Part shown: piece by piece, positions 10,035 through 21,164 of the stretch
Numbering within the stretch: position 1 is the first letter of the stretch
Layout: every line of letters starts with the position of its first letter
NCBI RefSeq assembly: GCF_019703305.1
Contig: NZ_AP024814.1
Coordinates: forward strand, 1,426,001 to 1,490,000
Origin: Helicobacter sp. NHP19-003
Lineage (GTDB): Bacteria > Campylobacterota > Campylobacteria > Campylobacterales > Helicobacteraceae
Direction of reading: 5' to 3'
DNA: 64,000 nt
Translations under genes and position numbers: made by a program
The notes under the pieces: model-generated
Told to the model about the DNA's origin: nothing
Databases searched by the model: none
What the model saw: the letters and a program-made list of their open reading frames with translations, nothing else

Positions 10035-10615
10035 TTAAAATCTATAATGGAAACGCATACCATAGCGGGCATAGCCCCTGCTGTCCCAACCGATCTCGGG
10101 GTAGAGCTCCCAGTTACGGCGGTATTTGGAGGTGAAAAGATAGGCAAAACCCCAGCCGATCAACGAGCCCACCACGACTTGCAAAATCGTATGTTTTTCT
10201 GCCACCACCCGAGTCGCGTCCGTTAAAATCGCCAAAGCGATCACGGGCAAAGCCGGCTTCCAGCCATAGCGGTAATAGACAAACCCCGCCGCGCTCCACG
10301 CCCCCCGCATGCCCACTTGGCATCCCCCGCCAGCTATCACAACAAGGGCGTTTGGCAAAGGGCACATACGCCCCCTCTTGTGGGCATCCGAAAAATATTT
10401 TTAACCTCATAGATCACTCCTTGGGTTACCAAAGAACCGATGGCAAGCTCACCCATCCCCCGATAATCCCGTATGCCAAGGCTCACTATACCCACAAATA
10501 TGGGCATGAGTCGCAAGACATCCCCGATGTCCTCCAAGATCACCGCATCCCTAGGAAGTTCCGCCCGCCCCAAGTTCGTGCACAACAAAAACACTAAGAA
10601 CAATTTTTTAAGCAT
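10035..10615 (-). pseudogene. PAP2-family membrane phosphatase, split by two single-base frameshifts
   Basis: Three overlapping frames together spell one PAP2 protein. The first (10615 to about 10384) gives a signal-like start MLKKLFLVFLLCTNLGRA and ends near EVKNIFRMP. The second carries the catalytic KRPCCDSWRGMPSGHAGG. The third gives AWSAAGFVYYRYGWKPALP and the final TRVVAEKHTILQVVVGSLIG, with its catalytic histidine. Removing one base near 10382-10384 and one C from the six at 10301-10306 would restore a continuous reading frame. The family removes phosphate from lipid substrates at the membrane (for example undecaprenyl diphosphate or lipid A). It is divergent from the WecA-like gene. 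Whether it is dead, phase-variable or misread cannot be told from the sequence. Confidence 0.75.
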
Positions 10616-10646
10616 GGGGCGCATTATAGCATTTTGTTAGGGTATA

Positions 10647-11622
10647 ATGCCCTTTATGTTTGGGTACTTTTTATTGAGTTTTGCCTGTGCTTTGGGCGTG
10701 ATCATTTATGCCAAAAACACCGAGGTTTTCACCGACAACGCCAACAAACCCCAAGGTTTCCACACCAAAAAAACCCCTAGAGCTGGGGGTTTGGGGGTGT
10801 TTGTGGTGTTTGTTGTTAGTGGGGGATTTTTGGGGATATGGGGGTTTTTAGGGGGTGCTTATTTTCATCAGTGGCTTTTTAGAGGATTTAAACTTCTCTT
10901 TAAGCCCTAAAATGCGCTTGATCTTACAAAGTCTGGGCGCGCTGGGGGTGGTGCTCTTGGTGCCCTTGGTTTTAAAAGACTTTGCCCCCTTGCTTCATTT
11001 GCCATGGCTTTTGGCTTTGCCCTTTAGCGTGTTCATGCTCGTGGGCGTGGCAAATGCCATGAACATCATCGATGGCTTTCACGGGCTGGCCGGGGGCTCA
11101 AGCCTGTTGGCGTTGGGCTTTATGTATCTAGCCGCCCCCAACCCTTTCATTCTAGCCATGTTTTGCGCCTTGTTGGGGTTTTTGGTGTTGAACTTCCCCA
11201 AAGGGCTCATTTTCTTAGGCGATGGGGGGGCTTATCTTTTGGGCTTTGTGTTGGGGGCAAGTTTGATGGACTTGTCGCTCAAGGGGGTGGTGAGTGCGTG
11301 GTTTGGGCTAGCTTTAATGGTCTATCCCGTTACAGAGGTCTTGTTTTCCATCGCACGGCGTAAATTAAAGAAACAAAAGGCGACCCTGCCAGATGCCCTG
11401 CACCTACACACCTTGCTGTTTAAAAGCTTGCAAGACAAACCTAGATTTTTAAACCCCAACGCCTTAACGGGTTTGTGGATCGTGCTTGCCAATTTGCCTT
11501 TTATGTGGGTGAGTTTTTTATGCCGCAAGCACCCTTACGCTTTGTTGCTCCTCATCGCCCTTTTTGTGGGCTGTTATCTTAAACTTTATGCCAAACTTCA
11601 AGGACAAACAAAATGCGCTTAG
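10647..11622 (+). pseudogene. wecA: WecA/MraY-type polyprenyl-phosphate glycosyl-1-phosphate transferase, one frameshift
   Basis: The first frame (10647-10910) gives two membrane segments and the family motif NKPQGFHTKKTPRAGGLGVF. The second (10855-11622) gives FISGFLEDL, NAMNIIDGFHGLAGG and LIFLGDGGAYLLGF, the aspartate-rich and magnesium-binding loops of the family. Dropping one G from the five at 10851-10855 joins them as FLGVLIFISGFLEDL, about 325 residues with some ten membrane helices. In H. pylori the gene next to pdxJ encodes the WecA that starts O-antigen synthesis by loading GlcNAc-phosphate on undecaprenyl phosphate; I infer the same role. The end overlaps pdxJ by 10 bp. Loss of frame would affect LPS. 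Confidence 0.8.
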
Positions 11623-12389
11623 GGCTAAACATCGACCACATCGCCACGCTAAGAGAGGCACGCAAAATCCACGAACCCGACCCCCTAGAGGCGGTGTTCA
11701 TCGCTAAAAATATGGGCGTGGATTTGATCACTTTGCATTTAAGAGAAGACCGCCGCCACATCCACGAGGACGATGTGAAAAGCATCCTCAAACACGCCCC
11801 CCTGCCCATCAACGCCGAGTGTGCGATCGACCCTGAGATCACCCAAATTTTATGCACCCTCAAACCCTTTAAAGTTACCTTAGTGCCCGAAAGAAGGGCG
11901 GAGATCACCACAGAGGGGGGGCTAAACCTGCAACACCCCAAATTGCAAGACACGATCAAGGCGTATGCCGATTGTGGGATCGAAGTCGCCCTTTTCATTG
12001 ACCCGAGCCTTGAGAATTTAGACAGAGCTTTAGAGCTAGGTGTGAAAATCGTGGAGCTACACACGGGCAAATTCAGCAATCTTTTCAACACCCTTTACAC
12101 GGGCTTTAAACGCCATAAAAACCGCCTCAATTTTCCAGAGTCCAACGCCACCCTACAAAATATGCTTAAGCAAAGCCTAGAAGAGCTCGCCCAAAGTGCC
12201 TTAAAAGGGCAAGAAATGGGACTAGAGGTGTGCGCCGGGCATGGGCTAAATTATGCCAGCGTCAGGCTCGTGGCTAAGCTAAAAGGCATTAGTGAGCTCA
12301 ACATTGGGCATGCCATCATCGCACGGGCGGTGATTGTGGGGCTAGATAGGGCGATTGGGGCCATGCAAGAGGCGATGCGTGCGTCCTAA
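11613..12389 (+). CDS. pdxJ: pyridoxine 5'-phosphate synthase
   Basis: 258 residues beginning MRLGLNIDHIATLREARK, the invariant PdxJ start, followed by ITLHLREDRRHI, LPINAECAI, VTLVPERRAEITTEGGL and VCAGHGLNYASV. It is a cytoplasmic TIM barrel that condenses 1-deoxyxylulose 5-phosphate with 3-amino-1-hydroxyacetone phosphate to make pyridoxine 5'-phosphate. Start overlaps the preceding wecA-like gene by 10 bp, and the end overlaps pdxA by 11 bp, so the two vitamin B6 genes are translationally coupled. Length matches the family. Confidence 0.97.
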   Translation: MRLGLNIDHIATLREARKIHEPDPLEAVFIAKNMGVDLITLHLREDRRHIHEDDVKSILKHAPLPINAECAIDPEITQILCTLKPFKVTLVPERRAEITTEGGLNLQHPKLQDTIKAYADCGIEVALFIDPSLENLDRALELGVKIVELHTGKFSNLFNTLYTGFKRHKNRLNFPESNATLQNMLKQSLEELAQSALKGQEMGLEVCAGHGLNYASVRLVAKLKGISELNIGHAIIARAVIVGLDRAIGAMQEAMRAS

Positions 12390-13302
12390 AATCGCCATTT
12401 CTATCGGGGATATTCAAGGCATAGGCCCAGAGATCGCCCTAAAAGCGCATTTTAACATCAGCCAAGTGTGCCAGCCCCTTTATTGTGTGCATAAAGAGCT
12501 CTTAGCACAAGCCAATGCCCTCTTAAACCACAGCTACACCCACGCCCTAGAAAATATGGCGTGTATAGAACCCAACGCCCCCACCCCCCCCATCAAGCCC
12601 GCCAGCATAGACAAGGCGAGCGGGTTTTATAGCCATGCAAGTTTTTTAGAGGCTTTAAATTTGTGCGACAAGAGAGAGGCAAGTGGGGTTTGCACGCTGC
12701 CCATCCACAAGCACGCTTGGCAACTCGCCGGCATTAATGCCCCCGGGCACACCGCCTTACTTAGAGAGAGATACCAGCAAGAGGCGATCATGGTGCTTGG
12801 TTGCCCTAGTCTGTGGGTGGCTCTTTTTAGCGAGCACATCCCCCTAGCTCAAGTGAGCCTAAAAGTGCGCCTAGAGCCTTTAAGGGACTTTTTATGCACC
12901 TTAGCACAAGTTTTAGACACGCAAGAACAAATTGTGGTTTTGGGGATCGATCCGCATTGTGGGGACAATGGGGCGATCGGCGTGCAAGATGTGGAGGTGC
13001 AAAAAGCCATAGAGCAAGCCAACGCCCTTTTAAAAATGCCCAAATTCTTGGGGCCCGTGCCCGCCGATAGCGCCTTTGCGCCCCACTTTAGAGCAAAATT
13101 TAGGCATTTTGTCGCCCTTTACCACGATGTCGGGCTAGCCCCCCTAAAAGCCCTTCACTTTGAAGAAAGCATCAATGTGTCTTTAAATTTACCCATCAAA
13201 AGGGCTTCAGTCGACCACGGCTGTGCCTTTGACATCGCCTATCAAAACAAGGCCAGCATTAAGAGCTATGAAAACGCCATTAAGTGGCTCTCACAGCCCT
13301 AA
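12379..13302 (+). CDS. pdxA: 4-hydroxythreonine-4-phosphate dehydrogenase
   Basis: 307 residues from a GTG at 12379 (VRPKIAISIGDIQGIGPEIAL), which fits the family start; an earlier in-frame ATG at 12355 would add an unlikely tail MGPCKRRC inside pdxJ. Metal-binding and active-site motifs include APGHTALLRERY and GIDPHCGDNGAIG, with later KASVDHGCAFDIAY-like sequence. PdxA oxidises 4-phosphohydroxy-threonine to supply the amine substrate of PdxJ, so the pair completes the last two DXP-dependent vitamin B6 steps. It converges on the fdhC-like gene with a 4-bp gap. Confidence 0.95.
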   Translation: MRPKIAISIGDIQGIGPEIALKAHFNISQVCQPLYCVHKELLAQANALLNHSYTHALENMACIEPNAPTPPIKPASIDKASGFYSHASFLEALNLCDKREASGVCTLPIHKHAWQLAGINAPGHTALLRERYQQEAIMVLGCPSLWVALFSEHIPLAQVSLKVRLEPLRDFLCTLAQVLDTQEQIVVLGIDPHCGDNGAIGVQDVEVQKAIEQANALLKMPKFLGPVPADSAFAPHFRAKFRHFVALYHDVGLAPLKALHFEESINVSLNLPIKRASVDHGCAFDIAYQNKASIKSYENAIKWLSQP

Positions 13303-13306
13303 AAGA

Positions 13307-14176
13307 TCAGCGCCCCTCTTTCAAATACAAGCTGTGCAGGATTTTGACCTCCTCAAGCTCCTTTTGCCCATCAATCATGGAGTGTAAAGAGCCTTTAATG
13401 GCAAACAAAGACATGTATAAATGCACGATGAAAAAGCCCACGAGCACCAGCCCAAAGAAGTTATGCACCAGCGCACTTAAACGCAAGAGCGAAATTTGGT
13501 AAAGTCCAAAAAAGTCAGCAATTTGGCTTAAATCGTTGGTGTTGAAGTAAAGAATCGCTCCGCTAGCGATCATGACAAACCCGCCTAAAGTGGCGATCCA
13601 AAACCAAGTTTTTTGCCCTGCGTTGAATTTATAGGCCGGTACAGGCTTTTTCTCTTTGGAAAGATAGCCCCCCATGATGAAGAGCCATTTAAAATCCGCG
13701 AGGCTTAAAATCATGTCCTTAAACCACATGACCAGCATGGGGACAACAGCGATCATGAAGACCACACAACCCACACTGTGCGTGATGCGGCAAAAGCGCA
13801 CAAACGCCCCGCCCCCAAAGAAATCCCCAAAAATCATGATCAGCCCCGTAGGCACGAGCAGGGTAAAGCTCACCCCGGCAATCCAATGGATCACGCGGTT
13901 GAATAAACTAAAAAAGGGGACTTTTTGGCCGCTGTGGGCAAACTGCTTAGGCCCGATGATGAGATAGTGCAAGAGAAAGGCAAAGGCAACCCCAAGTACC
14001 ACTGCCAAAAAGAGCCATAAAAAATAATGCCCCTGCCACAAGGTCCAAATTTGCCCGAGCGCACCCGTGTGCGTTTGTCCATAGGGCAAAATGCCTAAAA
14101 TGCGCTCTTGATCTAGGGGGGTGGTTTGGGCTTTTAAGCCCGCCAAAAGTCCCATAAAAAGCACAAGTTTTTTCAT
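13307..14176 (-). CDS. fdhC: formate dehydrogenase cytochrome b subunit
   Basis: 289 residues with a signal-like N-terminus (MKKLVLFMGLLAGLKA), then an N-terminal membrane helix at about 50-70 and the four-helix di-haem cytochrome b region. Candidate haem histidines are in NRVIHWIAGVSFTLL, CRITHSVGC, LSALVHNFFGLVL and GFFIVHLYMSL. It anchors the FdhAB heterodimer to the periplasmic face and passes electrons from formate to menaquinone. It is the third gene of the fdh operon, 9 bp after fdhB. Confidence 0.92.
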   Translation of the reverse strand: MKKLVLFMGLLAGLKAQTTPLDQERILGILPYGQTHTGALGQIWTLWQGHYFLWLFLAVVLGVAFAFLLHYLIIGPKQFAHSGQKVPFFSLFNRVIHWIAGVSFTLLVPTGLIMIFGDFFGGGAFVRFCRITHSVGCVVFMIAVVPMLVMWFKDMILSLADFKWLFIMGGYLSKEKKPVPAYKFNAGQKTWFWIATLGGFVMIASGAILYFNTNDLSQIADFFGLYQISLLRLSALVHNFFGLVLVGFFIVHLYMSLFAIKGSLHSMIDGQKELEEVKILHSLYLKEGR

Positions 14177-14185
14177 AGTGCCCCC

Positions 14186-14824
14186 TTAAGGTGTCGCGCC
14201 CTCAACCTGGTGTTGCGCTTTGGTTTTAAAATCCTGGGCATTGGCGTATTTAGCCATGACGCGTTTTCTATAGATGTCGGCGATGCTCAAGGCATCGCCC
14301 ACCAACAAGGCGTTGGTCGAACAAGTCGCCGCGCACATAGGCACTTGCCCGCTGGCGATCCGATTAACCCCATAAAGCTCCATTTCTTTTTTAGAGTGTG
14401 TGGGCGCAGGGCCGCCCGCGCACATGGTGCATTTATCCATCACGCCCCGGACACCAAAAGCCCCATCTCGGGGGAATTGGGGTGCGCCAAAGGGGCAGGC
14501 ATACAGGCAGTAGCCACACCCGATACAAGTTTCTTTGTTGTGCAGCACAATGCCGTCTTCTCTAATGTAGAAACAATCTACGGGGCAAACCTGCGCACAG
14601 GGCGCGTCCGTGCAGTGTTGGCAGGCAATGGAGATCGATTTTTCCTTGCCCTCCACGCCCTCATAAAGGGTGATCACCTTGCGCCGATTTAGACCCACTT
14701 CTAGCTCATTAGAATGCGAGCACGCCACAGAGCAGGCGAAACAACTGATACAGCGGTTGTCATCGCAATAAAACTTCATGCGATTGGCGTTGGGGATTTG
14801 TTTTGCAGGTTGTAGGTTTTCCAT
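14186..14824 (-). CDS. fdhB: formate dehydrogenase iron-sulphur subunit
   Basis: 212 residues from ATG at 14824, one base after the fdhA stop; the frame is open to 14857 but that extension lies inside fdhA. Four ferredoxin-type cysteine clusters can be read: CISCFACSVACSHSN, CQHCTDAPCAQVCPVDC, CIGCGYCLYACPFGAP and CTMC followed by CAATC. These would hold four [4Fe-4S] clusters that relay electrons from the molybdenum/tungsten site in FdhA to the cytochrome b subunit. No signal peptide of its own, so export probably depends on the TAT leader of FdhA. Confidence 0.95.
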   Translation of the reverse strand: MENLQPAKQIPNANRMKFYCDDNRCISCFACSVACSHSNELEVGLNRRKVITLYEGVEGKEKSISIACQHCTDAPCAQVCPVDCFYIREDGIVLHNKETCIGCGYCLYACPFGAPQFPRDGAFGVRGVMDKCTMCAGGPAPTHSKKEMELYGVNRIASGQVPMCAATCSTNALLVGDALSIADIYRKRVMAKYANAQDFKTKAQHQVEGATP

Positions 14825-14825
14825 G

Positions 14826-17633
14826 TCAAGCCTTCTCAATGCGGCACAGGCCGGCATTAAATTCGGGAATTTGCGTTACAGGATCAAAGCCGTAATTGGT
14901 GATCGTGTTCGAGCTCTCACCGGTGGTGTAGGGCTTGGTGCCCTCTGGGTAGCGATGAGATAAATCCACGCCCTGTAAAATCCCCGCAAAGCTGTAAGGC
15001 ATGCAAATGCGATCGGGGGTTACGGAGTGGCTAAAGATCGCCTTGACTTTGATCTTCGTCCCCTCGGGGGAGTGCACCCACATCATCTCCCCGTCTTTGA
15101 TCCCGTGGTTGAGGGCTAGATCGGGATGGATGTTACAAAACATCTCGGGCGTGATGTGGGAAAGATACTTGCTGGTACGCTCTAGCATACCCGCCCCGCT
15201 CAAATTGACAAGGCGCATGGAGGCGATCACAATGGGAAACTCTTTAGCCCACTCCTCTTTAGTCTGCTCGCTGGCATAGCGCACATCGACCCTAAAATTA
15301 TTCACTTGATCCTCAATGGCAGGGTATTTTTTGACCAAATCCGGGCGCGGGGAGTGCAGAGGCTCTCTATGCACAGGGATTTGATCGATGAAATTCCACA
15401 CGATGGCGCGCGCCCGGGCATTACCATAAACACAAACGCCCTTTTCATCGCATTTTTGTTGGATGAGCCCGCTGGTGTCCACCTTCCAATTATCCCCCAT
15501 GATCGCCTTTTCGTGCTCTGTGAGCTTGATGCCTAAGACCTTTTCAATGTTGGCTTTGGTGATTTCAGGATAGCCCCCCTTAATGGCTGAACCCTTGATG
15601 GTAACGCTCTTGTCGGCCAACAAACTATGCCCCTCGTGTTCTTCACCAAAGCGCGCCCTAAAGCCCATGCCCCCCTCTTTGGTGGGGGTGCTGATGTCAT
15701 AAAGTATAGGCGTGCCGGGGTGCTGTGGTGTCCAAGCCGGCCAAGGTAACCCATAATATTGCCCCTTCATCGGTCCATAGCCCTCTTGGCTGATGTAGTC
15801 AAACATGTGCCAATTTTCTTGTTGGGCTTTGAGCCGCTCAGGGGTCCAGCCCCCAAGACCGATCACTTTGACAGAGCGGGCAATTTCACGAGTCGCGTCT
15901 TCGGGCCATTGGAAAGTTTGGCGCACCTGCACCAATTCCCCATTTTTGTCAAAATCACAGAGCAGGGCTTTGGTGTATTCCTCGTAAAAGCCAAATTTCT
16001 TCGCCATTTCAAACATGAGCTCGTGATCTTGTTTGGCTTCATAGAGAGGTTTGACCACTTGGCTACGCCACTGTGCCGCGCGGTTGGTCGCGACCACGAT
16101 CCCCTCACACTCAAATTGTGTCGCCACGGGTAGGACATACACCCCATCGGGTCTATCTGTCAAAATCGCCGCCTCGTTTAAGAAGGGTTCGGCAATCACC
16201 ATTAAATCCAACTTTTCAATCGCCCGCGCCATTTTGGTGTTGTGCGCTAGGGAGCTGACCCCATTGCCCTGCACCCACAAACCCTTTATGGGCGCGCTCG
16301 AGTGGGTTTTAGATTCTTGCAGTACGCCCTCAAACCAAAGCGAAAGGCTAAAGCCTTTTTTGTGCATCCACTCGGGAGAGAAGAAGCGTTTTTGCAAACT
16401 CTCAAAGCTCACCCCCCAACATTTAGCATAATGCCTCCAACTCGCCTCACTCAGTCCATAGTAGCCGGGCAAGTTGTCCGCCACACAACACATGTCCGTA
16501 GAGCCCTGCACATTGTCATGCCCGCGCACAATGTTGCAACCCCCGCCTTTTTTGCCCATGTTGCCTAGTACGAGTTGCAAAATAGACAAAATGCGCGTGT
16601 TGCCGCTACCCACTGTGTGCTGTGTGATCCCAAGAGCCCATGCCAAAGTGGCGGGCTTGGCGGTGGCAAACACCCTTGTGGTTTGGATCAACAAATCCTT
16701 AGGCACGCCGGTGATGTCCTCGACCACTTCAGGCGTGTAGTGCAACGCCTCTTTTTTGATCGCATCGATCCCGTAAGCTTGGTTTTTAATGACCTCCTTA
16801 TCCTCCCAACCATGCTTAAAGATCAGATGCAGCATGCCATAAACAAAAGCAATGTCTGTGCCCGAGCGGATGCGCACATAAATGTCTGCCTTAGCCGCAC
16901 TTTTGGTAAAGACCGGATCGATCACGATCAATTTCGCGTTGTTGCGATCCTTGGCCTGCAAAAAGTGCTTAAAGCCGATCGGATTGCTCACGGCTGTGTT
17001 TAGCCCGATCATCAAAATCGCTTTAGAATGCCCGACAATGTCCCCGAAGTGGTTTGTCATCGCACCATACCCCCATGTATTCGCCACACCGGCGACTGTG
17101 GTGCTGTGTCAAATGCGGGCTACATGGTCTATGTTGTTTGTCCCATAAAAGGCGGCAAACTTGCGCCAGTAGTAGGCTTGCTGCGAGTTCATTTTCGCAC
17201 TGCCTAAGAACATCATGCTATCGGGCCCGTATTTTTCACGCATTTTGAGCATTTTTTCGCTGATCTCATTGATTGCTTGCTCGTAACTGATGCGCTTCCA
17301 CTGCCCGCCCTCTCTTTTGAGCGGGTATTTGAGGCGCATTTTAGACTTGACTAAGTCAATTTGATCCACGCCCTTACAGCAGTGGCTGCCTGCACTGATG
17401 GGGTGATCCTGCGCCACATCTTGACGAATCCACACCCCGTCCTTGACCTCCGCAATGATCCCACAGCCCGCCGAACAGATGCTGCAAATCGTTTTGACCC
17501 GTTTAACCCCCTCATTGGGATCGATCGTGCTTTCTTTCTTTGTGGCTTTTGTGTTGGCAAAGGCTAGGCTTGCCCCAGCCCCAGCCCCAATTGCGCCCAT
17601 CTTTAAAAAAGAGCGCCGGCTTAAATTACCCAT
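14826..17633 (-). CDS. fdhA: formate dehydrogenase catalytic subunit, selenocysteine-containing
   Basis: About 935 residues when the in-frame TGA at 17109-17111 is read as selenocysteine. The context DHVARI-U-HSTTVAGVANTWGYG matches the active site of selenocysteine formate dehydrogenases. The N-terminus has a twin-arginine leader (SRRSFLKMGAIGAGAGASLA) for folded export and a [4Fe-4S] motif (CSICSAGCG ... CCKG). The C-terminal part binds two molybdopterin guanine dinucleotides. It oxidises periplasmic formate to CO2 and feeds the quinone pool. Ignoring the recoding would give a false split into a 174-residue and a roughly 750-residue product. A small TAT-leader gene and a TorD-like chaperone lie upstream, and selA is in the same window. 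Confidence 0.95.
17084..17101 (-). promoter_or_regulatory. candidate bacterial SECIS hairpin just 3' of the fdhA TGA
   Basis: On the coding strand, CCACA (17101-17097) pairs with TGTGG (17088-17084) around an eight-base loop, starting 7 nt after the TGA. Position and size resemble bacterial SECIS elements bound by SelB, which need a short stem-loop immediately downstream of the UGA. An alternative GCC/GGC stem is also possible. Seen by eye only. Confidence 0.5.
17109..17111 (-). other. recoded TGA codon (selenocysteine) in fdhA
   Basis: The reading frame continues on both sides of this TGA without other stops, and the flanking residues (VARI before, HSTTVAGVAN after) are the conserved surroundings of the active-site Sec or Cys in formate dehydrogenases. 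Confidence 0.92.
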
Positions 17634-17642
17634 GTGTTCTCC

Positions 17643-17885
17643 TCACCATACACTTTTGTAAAAAATCTCCCAAGCGGGGGTTTTGTGGTAGAGAATCTCC
17701 TTTTTATTGCTCTTGCCCACCACCACGCCATTGCTACCGCTATCTGTGTCCGGAAAACGCCTTTCAGGCATCACCGCAAGCAAACTTTGGCTAGAGATCG
17801 CCCCCACGCCCAAAACGCCCAACTTCTTTAAAGCCCCGCGTCTTGTTGTGGCCTTTTCTGCTTTTCTATTTTTGCTTTCGTCCAT
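17643..17885 (-). CDS. small twin-arginine leader protein of the formate dehydrogenase operon
   Basis: 80 residues from ATG at 17885, with AAGGAGG a few bases upstream. It carries a TAT-like leader (TTRRGALKKLGVLGVGAISS) and a short tail rich in charged residues ending FYKSVW. Small proteins of this kind sit directly upstream of fdhA in Campylobacter and relatives and are needed for active formate dehydrogenase there. The exact biochemical role is not known to me. It ends 9 bp before the fdhA start, consistent with co-expression. Confidence 0.8.
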   Translation of the reverse strand: MDESKNRKAEKATTRRGALKKLGVLGVGAISSQSLLAVMPERRFPDTDSGSNGVVVGKSNKKEILYHKTPAWEIFYKSVW

Positions 17886-17894
17886 CAAACCTCC

Positions 17895-18500
17895 TTAAGC
17901 TAGGTTAAAAAACAACCTTTCATGCTGGATAAACGCGCCAAGGATTATAGCGCAATTTTGATAACACACGCTTTTTTCATGCGTGGCAATGGCCTCAATG
18001 AAGGCATCCCCAAACAAGTGGAAGAAGTCCTTAAAAAGCGTGGCATGTAAAGTAAAGAAGTGCGGATTGGCCAACATTTCTTTTAAAAAGGCGTTCATCA
18101 TCAAGGTCAAAAACGCCAAATCGTCCTCAGCCACAGGGGCACTGATCGTGTAGCTCTCTATTTGCAAACCCGATTGCTTCAAAAGAGCGATCGCCTCTAG
18201 GCGTTTCTTGCCATTGTCCTGCCCCTCTAAATAATAAGACGCGCTTAAGGGCACAAAGGATTCTGCTGGGGCAAACAACACGGCGTTTTGCTCCGCCTTA
18301 AACGCCTCTAGCCCTTGCGCTAAAAAGCTCTCGATCTCTTGCCACGCCTGCGCCGTTTGGGTGTTGAAGGGGTAATCTTTTAAATGCCCCACCAAGGAGC
18401 ACAATTCCTTAAAAAGCCCTTCATCATGCACAAACACCACGAGATAATGCCACAAGCGGTAGTAAAGTGCTCTGGCGTGGATTAAATCAACTTCAGGCAT
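17895..18500 (-). CDS. TorD/DmsD-like maturation chaperone for formate dehydrogenase
   Basis: 201 residues, predicted mostly helical, no signal peptide. The stretch [20 protein letters not shown] and the later [18 protein letters not shown] resemble TorD-family chaperones, which bind the twin-arginine leader of a molybdoenzyme and hold it back until the cofactor is inserted. Its place as first gene upstream of the TAT-leader protein and fdhA supports that role. The start overlaps the end of guaC by 8 bp. Assignment is by pattern and context, not by a strict motif. Confidence 0.75.
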   Translation of the reverse strand: MPEVDLIHARALYYRLWHYLVVFVHDEGLFKELCSLVGHLKDYPFNTQTAQAWQEIESFLAQGLEAFKAEQNAVLFAPAESFVPLSASYYLEGQDNGKKRLEAIALLKQSGLQIESYTISAPVAEDDLAFLTLMMNAFLKEMLANPHFFTLHATLFKDFFHLFGDAFIEAIATHEKSVCYQNCAIILGAFIQHERLFFNLA

Positions 18501-19544
18501 GTAGACTTTCTAAATGGTTATAAACGGGGTTGATTTGCCGGCGCACACGGATAAAAATCGCCCTCTTGGGTAGTTCCTCGAGGTTGGTTGCCCCCACATA
18601 GGCACAAGTGGAGCGCAGCCCCCCTAAAATTTCTTGCAGAGTGGGCGCAACATTGCCCCTAAAGGGCAAATAGACTTCTTTACCCTCACTGGCCCTATAA
18701 GAGCGCACACCCCCGTGGTGCTCTTGCATGGCGGTGTGTGAGCTCATGCCATAAAATAAGGCATAGGGTTTGCCCTCTTTGTCTACAATTTTAGCCTCGG
18801 ACTCGGTGTGCCCGGCCAACATCCCCCCAAGCATCACAAAATCTGCCCCCCCGGCTAGAGCTTTGGCGATGTCGCCCACACAGGCACAGCCCCCATCCCC
18901 ACACACCAGCCCCCCAAAGCGTGTGCCGCCTGCGCACACTCTACAATCGCCGAAAACTGCGGCACGCCCACGCCCGTCATTTTGCGTGTGGTACACACAC
19001 TGCCCGGGCCAATGCCCACCTTGACAATGTCTGCCCCCGCTTGCACAAGCGCCTCGCTCATCTCTGCCCCCACAACATTGCCCGCCATCAGCACCTTACC
19101 CGGGAACTTCTCACGCACCTTAGCCACATGGGGCAGAAAATGCGCGCTGTAGCCATTGGCGATGTCCACACAAATGTTTGTCAACACGGGGATCGCCTCC
19201 AAGATGCGCTCCAACTTTTCTAGCTCTGCCTCGCTGATGCCTATGGTGATGAACACATAGGGCAAAATTGCGGCATTCTCCCCTGCAAACGCCACCCACT
19301 GCTCTAGAGTGTAAAACTTATGCAAAGCAGTAAACATTTTTTCTTGCGCTAGGGCTTTAGCCATGCTAAAAGTCCCCACGCCATCCATGTTCGCCGCTAT
19401 CACCCCCACCCCATTTAAAACCCGTCCGCTCTTGGTTTTAAAGGAGCGGGTTAGATCGACTTCTTGGCGGGAATTGATAGAACTGCGCCTAGGTTTGATC
19501 AAAACATCCTCAAAATCTAAGTATTCATGTGTGTCCATGTGCAT
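18493..19544 (-). pseudogene. guaC: GMP reductase, one frameshift
   Basis: Two overlapping frames together give a complete GMP reductase of the single-domain IMPDH/GMPR type, about 350 codons from the first start. The upstream frame (19544 to about 18910) has DFEDVLIKPRRSSINSRQ, GVIAANMDGVGTFS and the catalytic cysteine in [20 protein letters not shown]. The downstream frame has [35 protein letters not shown] and the [15 protein letters not shown] flap. Adding one G to the six at 18910-18915 (C on the plus strand) joins them as [12 protein letters not shown]. The enzyme reduces GMP to IMP, linking guanine and adenine nucleotide pools. As written the product would lack half its barrel. Confidence 0.82.
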
Positions 19545-19591
19545 GGCAACCCCTTATGTGAATCTATGTGAAATCAACCCTCTATTTTAGC

Positions 19592-20632
<1,041 letters not shown>

Positions 20633-20653
20633 TTAGAAACACCAAATGGCTCG

Positions 20654-20659
20654 ATTCTA
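20654..20659 (-). promoter_or_regulatory. candidate -10 box for ansB
   Basis: TAGAAT on the minus strand, about 30 bp before the ansB start, matching the usual Helicobacter -10 form. Confidence 0.5.
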
Positions 20660-20722
20660 GCGCGGTTTTCTACACGCTGGGTAAATGCGCCCAACTTAAG
20701 CTAAAAATACGGCTTATTTTGC

Positions 20723-20728
20723 TAGAAT
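20723..20728 (+). promoter_or_regulatory. candidate extended -10 box for the ndk-fabH operon
   Basis: TGC-TAGAAT (box at 20723-20728), 37 bp upstream of the ndk ATG, with AAGGA as ribosome-binding site. It is the most likely start of the five-gene ndk to fabH unit. Confidence 0.55.
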
Positions 20729-20765
20729 AGGCGGTTTAGATTTCAAGTAAGGACTATAGACGCGC

Positions 20766-21164
20766 ATGCAAACCCTATCCATCATTAAACCCGATGGCGT
20801 GAAAAAGCGCATCATCGGTAAAATCATCACCCGTTTTGAAGAGGCGGGGTTGGAGGTGGTCAAAATCAAACGGCTACACCTAAACCAAGCGCAGGCCGAG
20901 GAGTTTTACGCCATCCACCAAGACCGCCCCTTTTTCAACGACTTGGTTGCGTTTATGACGAGTGGCGCAGTGGTGGTGATGGTGCTAGAGGGGGCAAATG
21001 CTGTGGAGAAAAACCGCGAGTTAATGGGCGCGACCGACCCCAAAGCCGCCAAAGCTGGCACCATTCGGGCGGACTTTGCTGAAAACATCGATGCGAATGT
21101 CATACATGGCAGCGACAGCGAAGAAAACGCCCAAAGAGAAATCGCCTTTTTCTTCAGCAAATAG
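20766..21164 (+). CDS. ndk: nucleoside diphosphate kinase
   Basis: 132 residues, starting [19 protein letters not shown], with the active-site histidine in [13 protein letters not shown] near the C-terminus and the nucleotide-binding [14 protein letters not shown] stretch. It transfers the gamma phosphate between nucleoside di- and triphosphates, keeping NTP and dNTP pools balanced. Slightly shorter than the usual 137-143 residues because it ends right after FFFSK. First gene of ndk-yceD-rpmF-plsX-fabH, an order also found in H. pylori. Confidence 0.97.
   Translation: MQTLSIIKPDGVKKRIIGKIITRFEEAGLEVVKIKRLHLNQAQAEEFYAIHQDRPFFNDLVAFMTSGAVVVMVLEGANAVEKNRELMGATDPKAAKAGTIRADFAENIDANVIHGSDSEENAQREIAFFFSK

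Noticed and set aside
15533..17300. Many overlapping plus-strand ORFs across fdhA
   Set aside because: All are antisense to fdhA, whose motifs and recoded TGA are clear.
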